A DNA stretch of 64,000 bases from Daphnia carinata. Taxonomy: Eukaryota; Arthropoda; Branchiopoda; Diplostraca; Daphniidae. Position 1 is the first letter of the stretch. Each line of letters starts with the position of its first letter. The DNA lies in assembly GCF_022539665.2 (NCBI RefSeq), contig NC_081339.1:3342517-3406516 (forward strand), read 5' to 3'. Shown in pieces: positions 25,151-34,744 of the stretch. The notes beneath the pieces were generated by a model. The model did not search any database, was not told where the DNA came from, and saw only the letters and a list, made by a program, of their open reading frames with translations. Made by a program: the position numbers and the translations under genes.

Positions 25151-25398
25151 GGAGGGCTCTGGCCGGAAAGGGGACGTGGGGTGCCGCTTAGTCCGATGAT
25201 GTGTTCACGGAGGGCGATGTGGCTACCCACAAATCCGAACTAAAGGTTAATCGCTCCTGTAAAAATGTTCCAAATCTTCAGCTCTTCTTCCGGCTTCTCT
25301 TAGCCAATCACCGGGTAATCTCCCCGGTGGGTCAACAAGGCAGTGTCTCCCCCTGCCTGGGTTGACGGCAACTTTTGAAAGGGCTATTGTGCCTTTTT
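25151..25398 (+). ncRNA. Structured Pol III-like RNA candidate, left copy (weakly 7SK-like)
   Basis: About 248 nt between a TATA box and a T5 run (25394-25398), a usual Pol III stop. It folds into clear hairpins. One is 25209-25257, where GGAGGGCGAT pairs with ATCGCTCC. Another, near 25,330-25,368, pairs GTCAAC/GTTGAC and GGCAG/CTGCC. A last one is GGCA...TGCC just before the T run. The segment GAGGGCGATGTGGCT matches the 5' hairpin of vertebrate 7SK (GAGGGCGATCTGGCT) at 14 of 15 bases, and the closing strand TTAATCGC is similar too. Against 7SK: the hairpin would start near +57 rather than +1, and the RNA is shorter. An identical copy lies in the other arm. Confidence 0.42.
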
Positions 25399-25776
25399 AA
25401 AGTTGCAAAAATAATTGTAATGTGCAGAGAATTGTCAATAAAATTTTTTTTATAAAATATTTTTTGCAAAATTTGTTTCTTTCATTGTCTGTGTTAGCTG
25501 TGTTCACACATCACATTTATCAACTTTTTTTTTTTTTGCATTGCTTTATTTGTTTTTGTCACCTTTGATTGTAAGCATTGTTTCCATTGGTTTATCGTTT
25601 ATCTGTAAGCATTTAATTAATTATTATCCAGGGATCGAACCCTGGATTAATCGTTTATCTGTAAGTATTCAATTATTATTTATTACACTCTTTGAATTCT
25701 TCAACTTAGATTCAAGGAACAACGTGTAATATCTGGATATTTTTTGAAGTAATTTTGTATATTGCTTTACTCGTAT

Positions 25777-25840
25777 GGGAACCGATCCCCAGACATTCAG
25801 CGTGCAACGCCGATGCTCTAACATTGAGCCACGAGATATA
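25777..25840 (-). repeat. tRNA-like (degenerate) sequence in the palindrome spacer
   Basis: On the minus strand, TGGCTCAATGTTAGAGC (A-box-like, 25815-25831) is followed by GGGGATCGGTTCCC (B-box-like, 25777-25790). The order and spacing match the internal promoter of a tRNA gene. The arms pair poorly, so this is a tRNA pseudogene or the head of a tRNA-derived SINE, not a functional tRNA. Confidence 0.5.
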
Positions 25841-25934
25841 TCAAAATATTTTATTATCGCATATCATATGTTATCGTCTAGGATGTTTATGCAGTAATTA
25901 TATGTTTATCTTTCTATTGCTTTCATATGGTTCT

Positions 25935-25995
25935 TAGCTCTGTGGTAGAGACTTTAGCTGCGATACCTGTTACCCAGGGTTCAAACCTCAATAGA
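25935..25995 (+). repeat. tRNA-like (degenerate) sequence in the palindrome spacer
   Basis: TAGCTCTGTGGTAGAG (A-box-like, 25935-25950) is followed by GGGTTCAAACC (B-box-like, from 25977). The D-stem GCTC/GAG is recognisable. The anticodon stem is not convincing, so I call it tRNA-derived rather than a tRNA. Confidence 0.5.
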
Positions 25996-26106
25996 TGTGT
26001 AAAAATGAAGTAGAGTAAATGTAGAAGAGTATTTTGCAGAATTGCATTTCAGTTTTATTCTAAGTGTAAATACAAGTCCACAAGTGACTAAAAAAAAGCC
26101 AACTTG

Positions 26107-26180
26107 ACACAATATGATTCATGGCTCATTGGTAGAGCATCGTCGCGGTATTCCGAACATCCAGGGTTCGATCCCTGGTT
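26107..26180 (+). repeat. tRNA-like sequence spanning the right inner boundary
   Basis: TGGCTCATTGGTAGAGC (A-box, 26122-26138) and GGGTTCGATCCC (B-box, 26164-26175) have normal tRNA spacing. The D-stem GCTC/GAGC pairs. The T-arm region CCAGGGTTCGATCCCTGG pairs, but with a 6-nt loop. The anticodon stem has mismatches. Only its T-arm half is duplicated in the left arm (25628-25645, minus strand), so the palindrome's inner edge falls inside this element. Confidence 0.55.
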
Positions 26181-26403
26181 AATAATACAATGCTTACAGA
26201 TAAACGATAAACCAATGGAAACAATGCTTACAATCAAAGGTGACAAAAACAAATAAAGCAATGCAAAAAAAAAAAAAGTTGATAAATGTGATGTGTGAAC
26301 ACAGCTAACACAGACAATGAAAGAAACAAATTTTGCAAAAAATATTTTATAAAAAAAATTTTATTGACAATTCTCTGCACATTACAATTATTTTTGCAAC
26401 TTT

Positions 26404-26652
26404 AAAAAGGCACAATAGCCCTTTCAAAAGTTGCCGTCAACCCAGGCAGGGGGAGACACTGCCTTGTTGACCCACCGGGGAGATTACCCGGTGATTGGCT
26501 AAGAGAAGCCGGAAGAAGAGCTGAAGATTTGGAACATTTTTACAGGAGCGATTAACCTTTAGTTCGGATTTGTGGGTAGCCACATCGCCCTCCGTGAACA
26601 CATCATCGGACTAAGCGGCACCCCACGTCCCCTTTCCGGCCAGAGCCCTCCA
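26404..26652 (-). ncRNA. Structured Pol III-like RNA candidate, right copy
   Basis: Exact reverse-complement copy of the candidate at 25151-25398, including the upstream TATATATAAAA (minus strand, about 26670-26682) and the terminal T5 (26404-26408 as A5 on the plus strand). The two copies converge on the spacer. Exact identity, while neighbouring exons of the arms have diverged, suggests homogenisation or constraint; identity alone does not prove transcription. Confidence 0.42.
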
Positions 26653-27225
26653 AACCTCGGTATATGTTGTTTTTATATATACCGTACAGTAGGGGCATGA
26701 CCCCCTACGGGCTTATTACGAGTCAAGGGGAAACGGGGCTTCAGAAAAGAAGGGAGCCCAGATATGCACTTCAATTTTTTTAATATCAAATACCGTCTGG
26801 GGAATCCGAATTAAGTATAGAAATGTCATGTCATCCATCCAATCAATACAATTTATTCAGTGTCTTGCCCCAACCAAGAATTTTTTCAGATCCAATGTTA
26901 CTATTAACCTATATTGAGAAAAGAAAAACAACACCGTTAAACATATCAACTGTTGATCATGTAACTTACATGACTCATAGATTCAACTTCTGGTGGAAGC
27001 TTGGGGAAGGACATACAAATTGCAGATTAACATCATTGTATAAGGCTCTTGAATGATAAACTAGCACCTGTACAATGTTGCATTGTTGATAGTTGTGTTC
27101 CCAGTACATGAAAATCCTTTCCTATTGGATAATTTTTTTTTTGGTAGATTAGACCTGGTTGGCAAAAAGGAGGAGAAATTCTTCGTCATAAATTCAAAAT
27201 TATTTGAAGAAAAATCCTTTCATAC

Positions 27226-28292
27226 CTAAAGAGTCCATGTATGATGTTCATCTCTGCAATGGCAGCAAAATTAAAACATCTTTAGGGCCATTTAAGTACC
27301 CAGTTTCCCCAACACTCTGAATGTAAAGGACAAGTTGTTCTTTAGACAGAGAAGCAGAATTATTTGAGGTTTCTAGCTGTGACAGAACTATAAAGGATTG
27401 CTGTTGTACTGGATTTATTAACACAAGATGGTACTTCTCTGGATTATTTCATGTTTGGCTGAAACTAGGATTAATCTTTTGAATTGTTAATAAAATAAAC
27501 ACATTAGACAATGTGCATACTCTATTACTTTACCTCATACCTTAATGGTAATACACTCAGTGTTTTTTCATCTGTAGGCTGACTCTTCCATCCTGTAACA
27601 CTTCCAGACTTGATTTGATCCCCCATTAAATTCTGTGAATGCAAAATAATAGCATTAAAAATACTTTTTCAATAGACATAAAACCGAAAAGTACCTAATC
27701 CATGTTTCATGTTGAACTTGTGCCATATCTTGGTTTCCGTACCACACCCATTTTCGGCCCAAATACGGTCCCACAATTGTTCACTTCCTTCACTGCATGG
27801 GCTTATTACTAACGATTCTTTTTGTGCAGCACTAACAGAATTTAACTTTAACACACTGTCAGGTGGTAGACTGAATAACTAAGCAATAAATAATTGTTTG
27901 TTAAAATTCTATACTTATTTGGAATTCTTATTTGAAAAGTTTATGTACCTGACTGTGTTTGCCTAATGCCAACTCATCCTCACGTTCAGTTAGGGATGAG
28001 TTTGGAAAAACCTCCTTCACTGTTTTGAAAGTGTCCAGTTCTAATTTGTTATTTTCCAGTAACTGAGCTTGTAGACACAAAGTTTGAGCTAAAAAACACA
28101 AATGAATAAAAGAACACAAATACAATCATTACATATTACCATCCTTAGTTTTGTTGTCATCTAAGATTCTGTGCTGTTGAAAAAATTGAGCCTGCAGCTT
28201 CATAATTTTATCTAATAAACAATAATTAATAATTGAAAACTAATAAAATAATGTTTATACTTACCATCCTTATCTTTTATTATCTTATCCAT
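27226..28292 (-). CDS. Right-arm copy of an unknown coiled-coil gene, more intact
   Basis: Start MDKIIKDKD, then exons reading KIMKLQAQFFQQHR, LCLQAQLLENNKLELDTF, VKEVFPNSSLTE, DSVLKLNSVSA and DRIWAENGCGTETKIWHKFN. Here the reading passes the position where the left copy has a stop. Later exons read GDQIKSGSVTGWKSQP and SFIVLSQLETSNN. The phase at the fourth-to-fifth exon join does not fit simply, so this copy may also be damaged. Family not recognised; the visible features are a leucine/glutamine-rich coiled coil and a conserved Trp-rich stretch. It could be a captured host gene or part of a transposon. Confidence 0.4.
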
Positions 28293-28525
28293 TTTTAAAT
28301 ATTTTTCTCCAGCCACGAGTTTTTCTCCAGCCACGCGTTTTTCTCCAGCCACGCTACTCAATTAACTGCTAATAGGATACAATTAACTCAAATTGCTTAT
28401 ATGCCTGTAGTAACGAAACCGACTGGTAGATGGCTACGGGTAGAAAAAAGAGAAAAAAGTGGGATTTTTTTTTTTTTTTTTGGTTTTTTTTTTTTTTTTT
28501 TTTTATGTAAAACGGATTGCCATAT

Positions 28526-28980
28526 TTATGCATTAATTTCACTGAATTATAAAGCAACATTTTCCAAAAAATAAAATTTCTGAAAATATAGTTCCAATTC
28601 TACATGCTAGACGGCGGCTCCACTGGGCGGCGTCCTGCGCCCAGCTGACGAAAGAGAAGAATAAGTGAAAGAAAACTTTTGTTTTTCAAGAGCGTATTAA
28701 TTGTTAAAGGAATAGATTTTCGTGATCGTTAGCTGTTAAGCTTTTGGGTCTTTACGCCTACAAACATGTCCGCTTCATGCATTTTTCAAAAATCATTTAT
28801 TTTCTTTTAAATCCCTTCGATAGTAAGCCACGAAGTCACTAACAGGACGTTGTTGCTATGATGTTTTCCCGCTGCACCGATAGTTGAGTATTGATTTTCA
28901 CGCTTTTGGACCAGCGCGCTTCCCCCTTTTGAATGGCAAAAAGTCTAGCCTTGGATGACTACTCTTGATGTTTGAAAATC
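28526..28980. other. Upstream region of the CSRNP gene
   Basis: About 455 nt between the right palindrome arm and the CSRNP start codon. It presumably carries the CSRNP promoter and 5' UTR. No clear TATA box or gene seen. Confidence 0.5.
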
Positions 28981-31120
28981 ATGGAATCAGTGAATACAGA
29001 TGTCATCATGGGTTTGTTTGCAACCAAATCAGCAGTTGTAGACAGTGATACCATAGTGGGAAAGTGTTGCAATGAAGAAGAGCAAGGGAAACAAACCAGA
29101 CTTCATGATGAAGAAAAAGCAGATACTGTCCCCTCACCCCTTGTCCTAGTGTCACCTCTTACTGCATTACAAGACTTGACACGTGAATATCAAGAAATAG
29201 ACCCCATATCTTCTAAGTCGACCAGTCTCTCTGAAGTGGAAGAAGGACAAATTCTTGAATCATCCTCTGATGCTTTTGATCTGACTACAAACATCAATAA
29301 GCGACCAAGTTCTGTGCTGTCCGACACATCTGGTGGAGCTGGGTTGGCTAAAAAACCCAAGAAGAAGATCTCGTTTTCATCTGTGACAGCTTATTACTTC
29401 CCCAGAGCGCAAGGTTTCACCTGCATTCCTTCACAAGGGGGTTCAACACTGGGTATGGCTCTAAAGCACAGCCATGAGGAAAGCTTTACTCTAGCTGAAC
29501 ATGCAAATTACCAAAGACGGAATCATCGTAGGCATGTCATAAAATTCTGTTTAAATTAAGTCACATTTTTACAAGTTTTAACAAAATACATTTACTAGAT
29601 TGTTGCTCCAGCTACGTAAAAGAAGAAAGAGTCGTAGTGCGACGAAAGCCAGCGAAGAGGACGCAGTGGCAGCAGCGGCAGCTACAGCTCTAGAGGCCAC
29701 CAACAGTACCTTGGAAGTCTTTGCCAACAACAGTAATCCAGACACCAAAAATAAGAATGAAGTGAAAGAATCCGATAGCGATGATAGTGATGCAGATGGA
29801 CAACAAATAAGCGATGTGTCTGATTCTGAACTAGAAGTTGACAACTATTATTTTTTACAGGTAAAGAAATACGAAATATGTGTGGTTGACGAAAGAAATC
29901 AACTAAAATAATTAACTTTTGATCTTGTTTTCGTCAGCCTGTTCCGACGAGGCAGAGACGAGTATTGTTACGGGAATCGGGGATTGGGAAGATAGAAACA
30001 TCAGAGAAAGATGATTGCCGTCAAATCCGCGTATCTCGGGAGTCCTGTGGATGTTCGTGCCAAGTAAAACTTGCTTAAATTTCATGTAACTTGTCAAATT
30101 TGACCGCTGACCATGCCCTAATTTACTTATTAGGGCTATTGCGATCCTGAATCGTGTTCCTGTGCCCAATCAGGTATTCAGTGCCAGGTCGATAGGCTTA
30201 ACTTCCCATGTGGATGTTCGCGAGAAGCATGCGGTAACCCATCAGGACGTGTCGAGTTTAATCCGGTACGTGTTCGGACCCATTTCATCCATACACTGAT
30301 GCGAATGGAGCTAGAAAATACTCAAGAGCCCAGTAAAAGCCTACAACCTCCTCATCATAATCAGCCACACCCGTTACTACAAAACATCGATGAGCTTCCT
30401 GCCAGCGAAATAGACATTGGTGTGGCAAGCACGGTTAGTGCGTTAGTACCGCCGGAGTCACATTATAATTGGGACAGTGTGATGCAGTTGCCATCGTCTC
30501 GAGACCAGCATCAACAGGCGCTACAGCAACCGCAACAACATGCTAGCTACCCTGTTCCCGAGCCCTTGCCCGAAAACGGATGGTTTTGTCATTATTCCAA
30601 TGACGTAAGCAATACTTATCCGCTTTATTCTGGACCTAGTGCAGCTAGCAGTGCGGAAGTCTTCACCTACGATCAAGCTCCGTATGATTCATTGGGATAC
30701 CATTCTACTGAGGTAGCGGGCGAGAATTCTCAACAACATTACACCGAATTGGTAGACAGCAGTAGTAGTTCAGGCTATGCCGGAAGCGCTGTCAATAATA
30801 GCACAGCAGAATTTTACACCGAATACGGTCAAAGTTACCAATCGTTTGATCCACAGGTGTTTAATTATCATCATGCGCCTAATGATACGTACAACGCTAC
30901 GGATGAGATTTATAGTTACGCGGAGGAAGGCTCTAGTTTTGGTGTTAACGGTGTTAATGCCAACGCCGTTTGTGGCAGTGGTTCTAACGGTGGCTCAGTA
31001 CTCGATGCTGTCAACGATGCACCAAAGACCGAATCGTCCAACAGTAGCTCAGAAGAGGACGTTCTCGATATGAGCAGTTCTCTGGCCACCATTGTTAAAG
31101 AGACCATGGTGTCTGTTTGA
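28981..31120 (+). CDS. Axud1: Cysteine/serine-rich nuclear protein (CSRNP / Axud1)
   Basis: CSRNP proteins are nuclear, signal-induced transcriptional regulators (AXUD1 family). Four exons: 28981-29531, 29599-29860, 29938-30063 and 30134-31120, 641 residues. The family core is clear: [20 protein letters not shown], then [11 protein letters not shown] and SFTLAEHA in exon 1, and the cysteine-rich [20 protein letters not shown] with [18 protein letters not shown] across exons 3-4. Exon 2 encodes an Arg/Lys-rich then acidic-Ser segment. The C-terminal 250 residues are Ser/Gln/Tyr-rich and probably activating (inference). The start is the first ATG of the exon. The first intron fits the frame only with a GC donor (AG|gcatgt) and an AG acceptor. 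Confidence 0.88.
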
Positions 31121-32734
31121 CGGTATGCCATGTTCTCGGCGTAACGTATTAATTTAGTTACCTTTTTTTCCCACCTTGTAAACGCTTTCATTAATGCCCA
31201 GTACGTGCTCTGGCATGTTTTGGGGTAAGATTATTATTTCTTTCTTTCGTTTTTTTCATTTGCCAAAATAGCGATTAACGCGTACTATGCCATTTTGAAC
31301 TTTCTTTGTAGCTCGCTTTGTTAAGTAAGCCTCAACGGACGAAGGGCTCGTCATTTAGATAGTTATTTTGTACCTTTTCCCCATCGTCCTCGACCTTCTG
31401 ATTCGAATGCGATTCGGCCAAAGCGCAACACAGTTTTTTTTTTTTTGGTTGTTCGTTCTCGTTTTTGTTATCCGACTTGTTGATTGTTATTGTTTTGCTT
31501 TCCGGGGCCGAATTCAAAAAGGAAACAAGAAAGAAATAATAATAATTCAATAACATAAGCCGCATGGAGAAAAACAAAATTCAGAAACTCAAACAAATTT
31601 TTAAGACACAACGCGGTAGGCCGACGATACCATTTGGTTTGTTACCGAACAGGGTTGTGAAGTCTTTAATAGTCCAGTTGCAGTTTTAGGTTTTCAGATC
31701 ACTCACCCGGGTGAGTCATCTTTGTCTCCGAATGTGCTAGCAAGTTATTTGAAAGCCCACAGTATTATTTACCTTTCTTAATGACTGCCTGACCGAGAAC
31801 AATTTAAAATAAAGCCGATCCCAATTTTACCTTTCCGAGTGAGTTTTATATTGCTTGTCGTGTACTGTACCCCTTCTCACCTTACCTCCGAATTGGTATC
31901 AAGAACTGATGACAAAATGACAAAATTCAACGATGCAATGAATTTATATTTAAAATGAAACTGTAACTTGTTGGCAGAATCCAAACTAGTAAATCGTATC
32001 CGAGTTCCCAATGAACTCGATTTCGATGTGTTCTGTACCTAAAACGCGTGCACTTGTTTCTTTTCTTATTCTTGTACGAAGAAGAAATGGGCAACCCGCA
32101 ACAATACCATCAATACAATCTGTTTTTCTTGTCAATTCGGTACAAAGTTCATCCTTCACCCAAACAACCTGAACTTTGATGCACACCGTGAATCGTATCA
32201 GATGGAACAAGGCCGGAATTCGACGTCCGTGAATACCACTCTCCTGTTAGTAAGTATTAAGTTTGACGTTTATTGCTCATGATGGCTTGTGGTAGTTTAA
32301 CCCCTGGAACTTTCTTAGTATAATGTTTTGGAACTTGCATCATTTTAGACGATTTTATCAGTTTACAGAAGTGGTGCGTGACATTTACATCCTAAGTCAG
32401 AGCAGTGCATTGAAACATGCTGAGCTCCAGCGTCTGATGGTAAGAACTAAGTTTACCGGTTAACCTTTCTTTAAAAAAAAAGATATCCTATGCAATGTTC
32501 ATCCGTTATGTCCATGTGTGTGTAGGCTTCTTGGCTTACATTGTGGCATGAGTTAATGGTAACTATTTTTAAGTAGATTACTATTTCGAAATTGTAGAGT
32601 ATTCTAAAACCTAATTTTAAAATACTTTTTCGAAAGGACAACTCATAAGATGTTTTAGCTTACTTGTATAGATGTGTATCCGTTTCTTTACATATCCATT
32701 AATTTTTGGAACAAAACGAAACGTAATCACGAGT
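31121..32734. other. CSRNP 3' UTR and gap with unresolved short exon-like pieces
   Basis: 1.6 kb. The first 0.7 kb is probably the CSRNP 3' UTR, with AATAAA at 31808-31813. From 32202 on the plus strand there are exon-like pieces with good splice signals: ATGGAACAAGG to a GTAAGT at 32250, then TTTTAG|ACGATTTTATC at 32349 to a GTAAGA at 32440. The latter reads RFYQFTEVVRDIYILSQSS in one frame, but phases do not join to a clean protein. A 74-codon minus-strand ORF (31986-32210) overlaps. I cannot decide whether a small gene exists here. Confidence 0.4.
31808..31813 (+). terminator. AATAAA polyadenylation signal, CSRNP
   Basis: Canonical hexamer about 690 nt after the CSRNP stop codon, on the same strand, in non-coding sequence. 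Confidence 0.5.
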
Positions 32735-34744
32735 TTACGATTCGTCATCAGTGAAAGCATTCCTCCCTGCCTGGTTAAAAAAAGGTAACTGGAGGATAAG
32801 TCCTGTTATAAAAGAATAAGGTAACAGATAAGTGCATTACATATTCTAACGTAAAATCCATTTGCATTTTACCAGTGATGAGTCCTCCGACGAGAGCAAA
32901 TGCTAAAGTGGTTCCTAGGGCAGCAATTTGGTAAGCTCCTTGGCCTAATGCCGAACGACCGAGTCCTGGTTGCACGTTTTCCACATGATATTGGATATCC
33001 CAGTAGTCTAAAGTTTTACCCATTGCTGTCCTAGCAGGAAATTGCCGGTAGAGACTGAAAATTTGTAAATTCAAATTATTTTTGGAAAAGAAGTAAGAAA
33101 GACCAAATTCACCTGTAATTGTAATTTTTTTCAGTTGCTAGGGCAGCCGCAATAGCACCAACGAAAGCGGCAATTAATCCGGACAGACCATGGAGGTTAT
33201 GAATACCACAAGGATCGCGTATTCCAAATTTTCGATTAATTCCTGGCTTAAGGTAATGATGGTTTAAATGGGCAAGTAGTAGAGTAACATGATGGCTTGC
33301 ATTAGTTATTAGCTATTGTTAGTTACGAGAACCTACAGTTAAGTACACCATCCCTAGTATTGAAACTAGTCCAGCGACACTTCCTACGATGATTGCACCA
33401 AACGGATGAATCATCATGTCTGCAGCCGTTCCAATGGCAACCCCTCCTGCTAACGCTGAGTTTTGAATATGTACCTTCAAAAAATTATTAACGTTTTTGG
33501 TTTCTCCTTTTACTGCAGCGAGAACTTCCAACTTTGAATGTGCTCGAGTGTCATCTTACCGTGAAAAACTGTTGTTTTTTGTCCACAAAAGAACTGAGAC
33601 CGATGGCCAAAGTCACAACTGCACTAGCTGCTAAAGAGTAGTATGTGTTAATAACAGCTCTGTGCTGGGCATCGCCTTGAGCTAAACTAGCATTTAGTGT
33701 GGGCCAAAATAGCCAGAGAAATATTGTTCCTAAAAGCAATCCAATAAAAAAATATTCTCATCTTTCCGTTTTTCTTATAAATAGGCAACAATTAAGAAAG
33801 ATACCCATCACAGAGAAAAGATCCGGAGTAGGAAGGGTGATGCAAACGCTCTCTTTTTCCGGCCTGTTATTACGCAAGACACAGCTCACCATCAGGCCAA
33901 AGTAAGCTCCAAAAACGTGAACCAACATAGAAACTCCAACATCGGAAATCTAAGTTAAATAATTAAAAATTAAAATAATAATAATATTAATACGTAAAAT
34001 AACAGAATTAATTATTCACGAGTAATGTACCCTACCTTTAGGATATCAAGACTTATATATTCATTAGCAGCGAAAATGAATACTTCGCAGATGACCATAA
34101 CTATTAGCTGAATTGGTGTGGTCAATTCAAGAACAGCTCCAAATGAAATGAAAGTGGTTAATGTGGCAAAATCAGCATGCAATAAGCTGTGAGTAGAAAA
34201 TATCAATAAAAATAATCAGTAGTTAATTAGCAGGAAACTTACTTGGTAATGCTAACGTGTATTTTCCCTCGTTGCATCTGGAAAAATCCTTGGCACAGAG
34301 TCGCCCATTGGAGGGTAACCGCAGCGATCAACAAGTTGGGAACGGCAGAACTGTAACCATATCGTTTTAAAAAAGTTCCGAGGAAACCAAACCCAACGAC
34401 CATCGTCAAGTGAACATCCTGGAACACTGGTTGCAAACAACGTGCGAAAATTTAGAAAAAAAATCCACATGTGTTGGCAGACAAATGAAAAAGTAAGTGA
34501 ATGCAATAACATTGCTAGAGATGAAATCCTTTAGGTGTTGTGAATAGCATTAATTACTGTAGTAGTAAACAGATGAAAGATGATTTCGAGGATGAGTTCC
34601 ACGAACGCGATCAGGATCGTTTTCTACGACAATTCCAATGGATTCTCCAGTATAATCAACAAACATCGCAAATGCCCAACATAAAGCAAGTTCAAGAAAT
34701 ATCGCACACAATGCGAAACTGCCATTCTCCATCGTGAAATGCAT
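32735..34744 (-). CDS. Rh50: Rh-type ammonium transporter
   Basis: Rh glycoproteins conduct NH3/NH4+ across membranes; in crustaceans they are expressed in gills and other excretory epithelia. Nine exons: 34558-34744, 34243-34426, 34036-34186, 33805-33949, 33560-33729, 33337-33474, 33113-33246, 32873-33054 and 32735-32802, 452 residues, all phases consistent. Signatures are [20 protein letters not shown], the first pore histidine in [49 protein letters not shown], and the second pore histidine in [10 protein letters not shown]. The C-terminal tail is short, unlike long vertebrate tails. The start is uncertain: ATG 34744 and ATG 34732 are both in frame, and the frame stays open further upstream. 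Confidence 0.9.

Larger units (their letters stand above)
23353..25652 (+). repeat. Left arm of a ~5.2-kb palindrome
   Basis: This arm matches, in reverse complement, the segment 26158-28525. It begins at ATATGGCAATCCGTTTTAC and ends in a tRNA-like T-arm (CCAGGGATCGAACCCTGG, 25628-25645). The arms agree base for base, apart from a poly-T length difference, from about 25,060 to 25,615. They diverge by substitutions and small indels in the outer 1.7 kb. The arm carries one copy of an unknown intron-containing gene and one copy of a Pol III-like RNA candidate, both pointing towards the centre. Just outside the arm, 23337-23349 repeats the 13-mer GTAAAACGGATTG in opposite orientation to 23359-23371. 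Confidence 0.9.
25652..26157. other. Palindrome spacer with tRNA-like sequences
   Basis: About 500 nt between the arms, AT-rich. It contains three tRNA-like units with A- and B-box-like motifs, annotated separately; one extends into the right arm. The motif CGTTTATCTGTAAG occurs on both sides of the left inner T-arm (about 25600 and 25652), a possible insertion footprint. No protein-coding evidence. Confidence 0.6.
26158..28525 (-). repeat. Right arm of the ~5.2-kb palindrome
   Basis: Reverse-complement partner of 23353-25652. It ends with GTAAAACGGATTGCCATAT at 28507-28525. This arm has three tandem copies of a TTTTTCTCCAGCCACG unit at about 28304-28353, where the left arm keeps only part. 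Near the outer edge are T runs matching A runs in the left arm. Inner parts are identical to the left arm; outer coding parts are diverged. Confidence 0.9.

Noticed and set aside
25310-25375. Resemblance of the reverse strand to the 5' end of U1 snRNA (CAGGCAGGGG-GAGA)
   Set aside because: Only a short match, no ACTTACCT 5' end in place, and the sequence is explained by the perfect GGCAG/CTGCC hairpin.
25151-25398. SRP RNA, RNase P or RNase MRP identity for the RNA candidate
   Set aside because: None of the universally conserved cores of these RNAs was found in either strand.
26107-26180. A functional tRNA gene
   Set aside because: Anticodon stem has mismatches, the T-loop is one base short and the acceptor ends do not pair; it is better read as tRNA-derived.
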